Origin: Solea solea | Lineage: Eukaryota; Chordata; Actinopteri; Pleuronectiformes; Soleidae | DNA: 64,000 bases | Direction of reading: 5' to 3' | Assembly (NCBI RefSeq): GCF_958295425.1 | Contig: NC_081146.1 | Coordinates: 9,001,485-9,065,484 of the forward strand | Shown here: positions 40,701-52,491 of the stretch, one piece after another | How positions within the stretch are numbered: the first letter of the stretch is position 1 | Layout: each line of letters starts with the position of its first letter | Notes under the pieces: model-generated | What the model was told of the DNA's origin: nothing | Database searches by the model: none | What the model saw: the letters and a program-made list of their open reading frames with translations, nothing else | Made by a program: the position numbers and the translations under genes

Positions 40701-43700
40701 TTTACATGTATCATGATAGTCATTTTAAAATTTGTTATGCTGCCTCCTTGGCTGCGATGGACTGGGGAACTGTCCAGGGTGTACCCCACCTATCGCCCAA
40801 TGTAGCTGAGATTGGCACAGCACCCCCCGCGACCCTCTGGTGGAGGATAAAGCGGTAGATGATGACTGACTGACTGATGCTGCCTCCTTGGCCAGGACTA
40901 ATGCAAAACACTTATGGCTGGTGCAACCCCCCACTCCCCCTTCAGCTCCCCAGACAATACAGACTCGACTCAAGTGCACATAAGTGATCTGGGCACCAGT
41001 CAGCTCCACTGCCCTTCACACCGTTTCATTAGCAAGACTCAACCGTGGCATGTTATGCATGCATAAACAACGACTGCTTGGCTGAGCAGAGGGAATATCG
41101 CCATTGAGATTATATGTCCAAACAGCCCAGAGGGTTTGGAGAGTCAGCATGTGCGTGTGTTTTCAGAGACCAGTGCTGGCAGTGGTGGAGTCTATTCAGT
41201 GAGTTCACAGTATTCTTGCTGACAGTATCACTTCCCTCACTCTCACAGTCTCTCTTACACCTTGGGGGGAATCCCCTGTGACATCATCATCATCATCATC
41301 GTCAAACATCCTCTGTGGCCTAAAATGAATGGGCACACCAGGCTCTGATGAAAGGTGTGTGTTTGTGTTTGTGTGAACATCAAAGTGACCAGGGTGGTTT
41401 GTATCACCAAACCCTCAAACTCAGGTGCTCACCGGTGCCTCCATACTTGTCAGCCATGTTGATGTCAATGTGAGGGGTGAGAGCCAGCATGGTGCAAATC
41501 ACATCATCACTGCCCTTCCCAGCAGCCCACATAAAGGCCGTCCTCCCCTCCAAATCAGGCTCATCCTTCACCGAGGGGTGGGACAGAAACACACCAACTG
41601 TCTCCTAGTCACACATGGACAGACAATCACTTGGTATGGTTTATCGGACTGGACATTTTGAGAGGGAAGACATGAAATCATACCGACTAAGGGTGACGTG
41701 AAAAGAATACTGTATAGGTTATTCTTCACCAATATAATAGAACTTTTACTCAAATTAAATTATACTATAAGTGAAAAAATAAATGCACATTTCCAACATA
41801 CAGAGCCTACATAGTAAGACTCACAGCATTGTTGCTTTGAGCTCCATAGTGCAGCGGTGTCGCTCCTTGGCTGTCAGAGGGAATAGTGCCCGACGAGTTT
41901 CTCTCCAGCAGCAGGTGGACAATTTTGGCATGACCTGTAAAAACACACATTTACATTAGTATATAATAAAAAAAAAAAAGGGCACGACTGAGTGAAGAGC
42001 TGGGACAATTGCTCAGCTGTACTGTCCAACAAAAGGTGTCATTAGTTTTCAGTTTACAAGAGTGGTAACAGAGGAGGATTAAACACCTTATCAGGTCAAC
42101 ATGGCTCAGCGGTCACTCTTTGCAGTCAGGCACCGTGTGATGCAATGAAAATGTTTTTAAAGAAACCAAAAGAAACAAGACCTTAACTGAATGCAAATAT
42201 CTGCTAATTTTAGTAATAAGATGGATTGTGATCCAATTTTTCAGGTATTTATGAACTCAAATTATGAGAAAGACCAGAACACCAGAGCCATTAAAAATCC
42301 TCCTGAGGTTACACTGCATGTCCGTAAAAATGTCATGGCAATAAATGAATAAAATAATAATTTTAACGTATGGGTAATAAGTTATTTTCCGCTCAGCCAA
42401 AAAATAAATAATAATAATTTGCTTTGAAAGCCTGAAATCTTTAATTTCAGTGCAAAGTCAATAAGGCTGCCGCAGGTCACGTTCAGGACCTAAGCTCACT
42501 CACCGAGCAGAGCGGCCCAATGCAGCGGCGTTCGGAAGAGGTTATCATAAGCTGTCACATTGCAGCCCCCGTAAGACGTCAGCACCTCCACCACTGCCTC
42601 GTTACCGTCGGCCACGGCAAAGTGCAGCGGTGTCCGCCCCTCATAGTCCTGCCAGTTCAGCAGAGACTCGGTAGGAGCTGCCTCCTAAAACACACACACA
42701 CGGGAGATGCAGACAAAAAAAAACATGGGTGAGGACAAAGGATGAAGAAAAAAATGTGGTTTTTTGTTTACGTGTGTGTGTTCACAGCAGTGTGTACCAG
42801 TATACAGCGGACAGTTTGAGTTGCGCTTAGCTCTTGACTGTGTGCAGCCCAGTGCAGGGGGATTTTGCCTTCACTGTCTGGGATGCCGATGTTGGAATCG
42901 TGCTTGATCAGGAGACGAACATGTTCTGGTCGGTTATAAAACGCAGACCAGTGTAAAGCGGTTTGCTGCAGAAACAGAGAAAATGGAGAGACAGATATGA
43001 CGAATGGGGAAGAAAATATCAGGGGTCATCGTAAGTGGTCACGAAGTTTCCATTTACGTTCAGAAAATGATTTCACTATGAAACAGCAGAGAAATATGAG
43101 CCTACTGAAGTATTCTGAGATTTCCTGAAACCACAATCATCTGACACGATGATGCATATTGGATTATTACAAAACCGACTTCTGATGTCAGATACACATC
43201 TGCTCCAATAGACAGAGGAGGCTGTGTGTTTGTGGTCTTATCATCAGAACACAGGACAAAGCCACAGTTTGTTAAAACATTCACTGCAATGCGAGTGGGC
43301 CACTCTATGTTTTTGTGTGAGACCTCAAATTTCCACTGCTTCCTACAAACTATTTTCAGTCATTTATCTCTTTGCAATTAATGATCTGATAACCACTGAG
43401 GCCAAACAGTAGTGAGGACATACAGTTTTCCAACAACCTGTACATGCATTTGTACAGCAGCACCTTGTTCTTGTCTTGCGTGTCGACCTCTCCTGGTCCA
43501 ATGTGTTTGAGTAACAGGGCGAGAGCTTTTGGGGAGGGGTGTCGGGTGGCCAGGTGAAGCGGGGTCATCTCCTCTAGATCCTTCTGCAGCCAGTTAGCAC
43601 CTCTGGACAGCAGCAGCTTCAGGAAACGCACATTACCCTGCAACACACATACACAAAAATCCTGTGCTAAAAAGTAGCTCAAAAATCACCAATGCTCCTC

Positions 43701-44110
43701 AGCATTAGTCATGAACCAGCAGCAATGACACACACACTCCCGCACACAGAATCCCCAGGCTTTTAGCAATGTCTGGTTCAATCTGGGGGTCATCCATCTT
43801 TATTCCCTCCCCCTGTCTGTCTGCTCATCTTGCGAGATGAACTGTGAAACAGTAAACAGACAGAGCCGCCATTCCCTACCTGTCGTCCCCTCCACATCAT
43901 TGTCATCATCCTCACTTTTGGTCTCTCGCCACCAAACAGCTGGGTGATGCATCGGGCAACAGCTGCCAGAGGAGGGCGAGTTTTGTGTGTGTGTGTGTCC
44001 GAGCAGACAAGACTGAGTACATGTGCGGGTTCCTTTTGTATATTTGCCAACCTGTGACCACGATGCCACAGTCTGACAGATCTATCTCGTGTGTGAGCAT
44101 GCATCCAGAC

Positions 44111-44145
<35 letters not shown>

Positions 44146-44261
44146 TTTAGTCCTCCCTATTCTCAGTCCAATTAGATCAGTAATCCCTGGCCTCTCTTGC
44201 TGTCTCAGCCACTTATTGATCAGATGTCAAAGAGACAGGGCTTCCCATCACTAGCATCCCC

Positions 44262-44304
<43 letters not shown>

Positions 44305-47300
44305 CGCCACCCATCTATGAGACAGACCTCAATAACCTATTAGCTTCCCTCTCCCCTAAATGATAGTATGATCCTACATCAGTACATTGCTGTTACATTA
44401 AGCACAGATTAATAAGCCACTTATAAAGAGATACTTTAACTACTGCATCCCACTGTTCTCATGCCAAATCTTGCCATCAACTTTGTCAGTCAATGTTAAT
44501 AATTTGTTTACGGGTTGTTGTTTTTTTAACTAGTCCCAAATGAAAATCATTCTCTTCTATCAGAGGTTTCCATGGCAAAAATGTTGTGAGCAGAAAATGT
44601 GTTTATCTATAAGCGTGTGTGAGTGAAAATCAGGGCTAGAGAGTTTGTGTGGCAGGGTTTTAAATCAGTTTATATTCCTCAACAAAAGCCCTAAAACCAC
44701 AATGAGAACCACTAGGGGGCACTGGCTTCCCACTAGAGGCTGCAGTCATAAATTGTCTTTTGTCTTAAGAAATGTATGGGATCACACTGTGTCTTCATAC
44801 TCATACACCTTGATATTTGCATTCACATTCATTTATTGTGAATAAACTGTCATGTCTGGTTTTATGTCATTAAAAAGGGCAACAGCAGGAATAATAATAC
44901 GTTTTTGTATTGTGTGTTCTTCTTTAAGATTGTGTATTTATGGATAATCATACCTTCTGTGCGGCGAGGTGCAGCGCAGTCCGCTGGCTGTGGTCAGCCT
45001 TGTTGACCGAGGCTCCGGCCTTCAGCAGAATCTCTGCACAATCCAGGCGGTCGGCCAGGACACAGTACATCAAAGGGGTCCGACCAAACTGGTCCTCGCG
45101 GTCCCGCAGTGACGGCTCCGCTACTCACACCCATACCCAGACACACATGCAGACAAAAGCACAGTTTTAGCTCAAAGTCAACAGGGGTTAAGAGGATAAA
45201 AGTTATTCAAAACCAATATATATATATATATATTTGTAGCACTCTGCAATGATCATGTGATACTGTATTTCTCTTCCTGTATGCCAAAGTAAAAATTAGT
45301 GTTCTACATATTCATTGACAATTAGATAATGTTTCTAGGTTTTGTTTTTTGGGGGTCAATAGAAGAAACAATTCAGTACAAAATAATACATTCACAATGC
45401 CACGTTACAATACAAGTATAACATAAAAGGAAAATGACAAAATCACAGAGAAATTAAAATATAAAGAAAATACAAAACATATTTAAAAAATAAACAAGGA
45501 CTAGTTATTCTCTGGCAAAGTACAACTGAACTTAACAAACCAATGAATCCCTTAAATTAAAGTAAAGATGAGAGATAGAGAATTCCATTTTGACATGGCT
45601 CTGTACGTAACTGTTCTTCTCAATGCGTCCAAATTGGGCATTTGTACTGTAAACTGACTGTAAAAACAAGACTGTTTAACTGTATGCCATAATAAACATT
45701 TATGCTTATGTATTTGACCACACAGCAGGACAGTTGACATGGGACAGAACCTGTGCCTGTATAACCTGCACCACATCTGCTGATATATCTGCAGATGTGC
45801 ATCTGCTCCTAATTCTAGGATGGGTCAAAATGCAGAGGAATACTTTCCCTAAGGGGATTAATAAAATTAAACTTTAAACTTTAAACTTTAAACTTTATAT
45901 GGAACTCTGCACATCTTACCATGTACAGTCCCCTTGCCATTCTATGATTATGTGGTGGCATATTGCTCCCACTGTGATGTTTGGGTGTGATAATTGTTGC
46001 ACCTTGTCTCTTTTGTTTATTCAGGATTATTCATTCATCCATACATATTTTCTGGGGGAATTATGTGTGTTTAAATATGTTTTTGTGTGTCTCTCACTAT
46101 AAATGCAATCAACAAAGTAAAATAAATAAATACAACAACTCATGACTACATAATACTATTGTACAGCACTTCTGGGCTTGGGATTTAGAAGTTAAGATTC
46201 ATATAATACAATCATGATGCTAAGTTCCTCATATAGCTGAGACAGTGATTTTTTTTCGATTGATTGTTTTGATTATGGCATCATGCATAAGGAATATATA
46301 TAATCAGGACAAGACACCATTATTTAGACATACACACCAGCAAATAGAACATCAATTGTTGATATTGATTTTTGCCATTTCTCTTCCAGTATGTTACTTC
46401 TACGTATTAGACGCTGTCTGGCTGTGTGTCGCTCACCTGTGATGAGTTTGAGGAGGACACTCCGATCTCCGTTGACAGCTGCAGCGTGAACCTGGGATCC
46501 CAGTGAGACGGTTCCCGGGCCAGACGTTGCTGTGGCCTGCAACGTGAACAGAGGAAGGGAAGGTCACAACTCAACCTGCAGCAAAGTACCCTCTGCTCAC
46601 GTATCAAGTGTTTAACACCCTGACATTAAAATAGAATGGACAATTTCCCTTCCATTCATTTAGCCACAAGCAAACGCCATGAATGGACGCAGTCGTAATT
46701 AAGTAGTTCATACATAATTTATAGGCTATAATAGCCAATGTTTAAATGAATACACCTAATATAACACAGTTAGGGCTGGGCAGTAATGTATTAATAATAT
46801 GCAGTTATTAAAATCAAAATAACAGTACATCTATATTAATGTTTATGCGTTGTGCATGCATTTAACACATATTGATATAATCACTGGGAATGTTTTACCT
46901 CAGATTTGTAAAATGTTAATTGTAATTTTCTGTGGATAAAAAAAGTTTAAAACTACAATTAACTGGTTACTTTAGCTTTCACTCAGTGTTCAGCACAGAT
47001 GTGTACTGTTCACTGTTCCTGCTCCTGACTTGTGTGTTCACTAATGGTGTGTAATAAGGATGGGTTGAAGCCAGAAGTTGCGTCCATTATCACTGATTGG
47101 TGTGTGTGTGTGTGTAAATATAAGAAATTACGCTCTAGATATAGTTTAAAAAACAACAACCCCCCTTCCCAGAAAAAAGAAGACAAAATTCAGATAGTGC
47201 CAATATGCATCGCAGACAGTCTTTCTGAGATTCTTCTTAGATATCCTCATATTTGTCGGTGTCAGTTTAACACCTCTGCTAACTGTCAACCACACAACAA

Positions 47301-50110
47301 AACAGATACTTCAATAACATAATAAGCAAGCTAATGGTTACTGACAGCAGGGAAAGTGTGTGTATGTGTGCATGTGTGTGTATGTGTGTGTATGTGTGTG
47401 TATGTGTGTGTTTCTGCTCCTGCTGGTGGGGGAGTGGGGGGGTTAAATCTCTTCCTGGCCCCACTTAACCAAAGCCCAGTGAAAGCTGGGTAATCTGCAG
47501 ACAGGAAGCAGCCAGGGAGGGGGAGACCCTGTGTGAGTGTGTAAGAGGGGGGTCTCTCTTCATGTCTTATTCATGTCTCATTAATACTGCAGCATGCCTC
47601 GCTGTGTGTGTGTGTGTCTGTGTGTGGGTTTAGAGATGTGGGGACAAAGCCTGCAGGGCACAACACAGAAATCAATTATTGTCCCTAAACACACAAATGC
47701 TGGAGGCACAAAATCATGTCACAATCTGAGATTTCTCCAAGACATTTTCATTACCAGTCACGTCAACCTGATCTGATTCTCTATCTAGAAAACTTGAAGC
47801 TGTAACGTCTGCTACATTCTAACATCAGCATTGTGTGAAGGCCTCTCAGCTCCACACAACTCTCTCCGCGTTTCTCAGTATTGCTGTATTTTGTTTTCGT
47901 GTCGCCCAGTGATATTCCCACGCTGCACAAAGAGTGGTGCATTTACGTCTCAACTGACAGAGGCAAGGTGGAAGCCCAGCAGTTAACGCGAGACAGCTGC
48001 GAACTGTTGGAAAATGTACCAAGAGTAGTCATTTCAGAAAGCTCTGCAGACTCACCTGAGTAATAGTCCTGACTTGTGCAGACAGCCTCTACGTGTGTGT
48101 CATAAACCTGCAACGTCTCTGTAACTCACTGCAGAAGCTCACTTCATGTCTATTTGTTTACCTCTAGCAGCTTATTTTTGAGCTTTAGATTATAACCACT
48201 GAGAAACCTGCTTGATTCACTGCTCTGCTCATTCCATGCGCCTCTCATTGGGGGGGTAGCAGCGACACAAGCAAAGACCCTGGAGCTTTAAGTAGATTTT
48301 ATACAATACATCGAACCATAGGCAGGTCGGGTGGTTATTCTGGCAGCAGTTAGGTCTCGATGATATGGCCAAAAACATTATCAGGATATCAAAATGTCAC
48401 CCCAGTAAATGTCACAGAAATAAAGATACATTTTTCCTCCTGAGTGAAAGTTAAAGAAACCAGTTAACTGTGGTTTTAAACTTTCTTATGCACAGAAAAC
48501 AATACAAACAGACAAACACACATCTAATTGTTTTTGCCTAGCCCTAGTTGAAATCTTGAGAACATTCATGAAACTGAATGATCTAAAGGGAGGAGTAAAT
48601 ACTCCAGTGACCTCCCTCCTTCCTTCTCATCCTCCCCTCTCCCACCTCATAAAGAGGCACGGCAATTACTCACTATACTCGCTGCTTTCTCACGCTCTGC
48701 CAATTAATGACGTACACTTAATACAGGTTAAATACTGCATTTACTGCAAGGATGGAAGATGCGGTGCTTAAAAGTGTGCGTGAATGTGTCTGCATGTGCG
48801 TGTTTGGCACATGTGCCGCGTCATGGGAAGTTATTTTCCGTGAGAGAGAGTTTTTACTGGGGTTTACCAAAATCAACCACAAACATCTCTTAACGTTTCT
48901 AATTTACAATGATTACTCACTCGGTAATTTACGTGCGTGTGCTTACGCACACACGCACCGTCTGCACATACTAATATCTAACACATGCAGGTATAACAGC
49001 AGTGCACTGCTATAGCTGCACTTCAGAGGGAGTGATGTTTCTGATGTTCACATCCAGTGAACTACGCAAATGAGACACATTCAGAACATTTTTTTTGTTC
49101 TACTTTTTAATCGTGTGCTGAGCGTATTCCAAACTTTTCCTAAACTTTTGTTGATCTCTTTCTGGAGTAAATATACAAGCCCCCAGCTGCCACAGTAAAC
49201 ATATGAATTGATTTATGAATAATCTTTGACGCAGAGAAAAGTTTTAATTCGGCCAAACACTGACAGTCAATATTTGAAACTATGTGAGGGACATTCATAT
49301 CTCCAAGAGCAGGCAATTAGAGTTTCATGAGGACCCGAGTGTTTTGGAAACACCCACAGTGCATCCAAATTTGGCTAAAAAGGCTTTTGCGATGCAGTGT
49401 CTGAAATCGAACAAAGGAGGGTGTAAAAACAACACCAGGTCCTGTTGAGAGGTGTCGAGTGGTCTCATTTAGCCATTCATACATGATCCTCAGGGAGCAC
49501 TCCACTCGTTAATATGAAGACAATAACTCAGAGAAAACCATTGATTATGGGTTGAGGTCGGGGCCAAGTGATTGTACATCTGTATGAGTATTGATTCATG
49601 CTGATGCTGACATTATTTAGTCTTTATTCATATTCGGCCTCATATGACCACAGTGAGTTTAACAAAGAATCATGGAACTACCACGAAACCTTTCAGCTAC
49701 TCGACAGGAGAGCTGCACAGGCACACACACACTTGACTTGTGCTGTAACTAACACTTCAATTGAGGCTATTGAGACAAAGAAACCAGGGAGTCTGTGTGT
49801 GTGTTCGTTCAAGTTTGTGAACAAACACATACACTGTTTGTTTGTATATTTATATATATATATATATACTGTATGTATATATATATACATATGTATGTAT
49901 ATACAGTATATATGTATATATATATACACATATATTATACATTATACATTATGTATATACTGTATATGTATATGTATATATTTATCCAGCTGTCTGTCAA
50001 TGTGAAGGTGTCAGCTTTTAACAGAGGATGTATCTAGAACATGCTGGGTAAGCAGCGGGGAACAGAGCCTGAGTCTTTGGCCTTTATTTCAGTTCAAGAC
50101 AGGTGTACAT

Positions 50111-50141
<31 letters not shown>

Positions 50142-51589
50142 CATACACTTTTCTGTTTTTATTAAAATATGCTGTATTGCAGTGCAATTTACAAAGTTAT
50201 GAGAGCCCACGTTTAGGGTCTTGTCATCCCAACATGATGTTATTACAGTTGCCTGCGCTGGCTGAATGTGTGTGTATGTATATACAGTACCTACAGTATG
50301 CCTCAGATAGGAGATAGAGGCAGCAGGGATCAGTCCCAGGGTTTTGACTGACATGTAAAGAGGTGGGAAGAAGGATAATATCAGCCCACAGGGATGCCGT
50401 ATCTGTAAAGCCCTATTTCTGGGGGACTTCCTGGTTCCCTAAGGACCAATGAGCTGGCTCCCTCAGCTGGGGGCTGAGTTCTGGGGCACAGCGGGGCCAA
50501 TCAGTGGGGGGAGAAGGCTGAGTGACACATAGATCTGCTAATTTACATCATTACCACAATGCATCCTGACAAATGAGCCCCCAGGGTGTGAGCCAATCAC
50601 CTGGGAGAGTAATGCAATTAGGCGGGACCACAGCTGTCAATCTCACAGCTACGGGGGTCAGGTAGTGACGCCTGTGGCTAAAACACCCCTGCCTGCTGCC
50701 TGTCATTCACACACACACACACACACACAAACCCTCTATACATATTACATGTACGTATATAACACACACATATACAGTATGACGTCTAGAGTGGGAACAC
50801 ATACCACACATTAATGTGTGTGTGTTTCTCCTGAGGTTGGAGGGTAGGAGGTGGTGTGTGTGACTGCTCAAGGGACACAAAGATTGACTCGTGTCCTCTG
50901 AGGACCTAACACCTAAGTGTAGGTGTAGGCAAATCTGCATACAGTACATCTGGGTGTGTGTTAGTGTGTGTTTACATTTGCCCATGTGTTTTCACCCACT
51001 GGGGCACAGTGTTGTTTATGCTCTGAGCTTGAGCTTTGTGCAAAGATTATGACAACAAAAAGAGGACAGAATCATTGGGGAGCTGAGACTGATGCAGAAG
51101 AGATGTGCATTTGACAAGCATACAAGTGAAAACTGCCAGTAATGAGGCTTAACTGAGGTGTAGTGACATCACACCAGTTAGCCAATGTGGTTTTGCCCAG
51201 CATGTTGCTGTGTCAGTGTTTCTGCGAGTGTTTGTTAATGCTGTTATGACTGGTACACTTTCATTTGGTGCTGGAGAAGAATCAGAGCTACCAATATCCT
51301 CTAAGCCCTGTCTTCTACGCCCTTTTGCTTACCCCTCACAGCTTCAGTACAAAAAAATATGAGCAGACAGAGCTTTCATCAACTTCTGTGTGTGTGAGAG
51401 AGTTTCAGCTGTTGTTGGAGACGATCTGAGAATCAGGAGAGCTGTGTGTTTTGTGTCATCCCATTATATCACTAATGAGCCATCCTCAGGAGGGAGAGTG
51501 AGACAGGGCAAGGCGGACAGAAAAAAACAGATGAAGAAAAACTGTAGGAAGGATAGAGGGAGAAAAATTAGAGGGGGAGGGACAGAGAG

Positions 51590-51629
<40 letters not shown>

Positions 51630-52450
51630 GCTTGGGGACTTTGGCCTCTTCTCGCCTCCACTCCCTTGCCCCTACACCTCTGAGTCTAATTGGACTAAAA
51701 CTGTGATCTAATTAAATGTCCAATTAAAGTGCAGAGAGCAATGTGCCCATCGGCGAATCAGAGTACGGGGACATAATCAGCTGGAAAAACAAACAAAAAA
51801 ATCAATGAGAACAAATGTGAAATGGAAAAAGACGAGGGAGGAGCGGACAAAATAGGGCGAGGGTGGTCAGAGGAAATGAGAGTATGGGTGTGTACTACAT
51901 GTTGTGTGATAGGAGACTGTGCATTACAACTTCACACATGATTAACTAAGGAAATACATTGCACGACATCATAGCATTTTACTGGACAATGACAAAATAC
52001 TCAGGAGGACAAAGCAATGAAGCCGGTTTTGAGAGAGATGCTTTAAAGAAGACTGTTTTTATGCTGTATAACAGGCATAAAGCTCTTCTCACATTTTGGT
52101 TTCATTTATCTCAATCCTCAAGAAAAATATTCCAACACGTGAAGTATCAGTAAATATACAGTAACACAGCATAAAATAACATACACTGCCTTCATAACTG
52201 TATTTTTATTATCTAAAATGGCAATGGTATTTTGTTTTTGTTTTTATCCTCAGTGGAGATATAAAACTTTGTTTTATAAATTAAAAATAAAAGGTTTGTT
52301 TTGTATCATTACCACCATATACTAAACAAACTCTACAAAGATAATTTCCAAGCATTACACAGCTGAATAAGGACATTCTGCTCTTGTGTCTTTCCCTCAC
52401 TGATATTCAGACCAGGAGAGAGCGAGAGAGAGCGAGCGAGCGAGCGAGCG

Positions 52451-52491
<41 letters not shown>

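Noticed and set aside
46324..46542. invs beginning within the exon at 46.5 kb
   Set aside because: The frame there begins with TTG and its first codons are the splice acceptor; a spliced ATG from exon 1 fits better.
50101..50150. Repeat cluster considered as CRISPR-like or satellite
   Set aside because: Units are 4 bases with no spacers; a plain microsatellite in a vertebrate intron.
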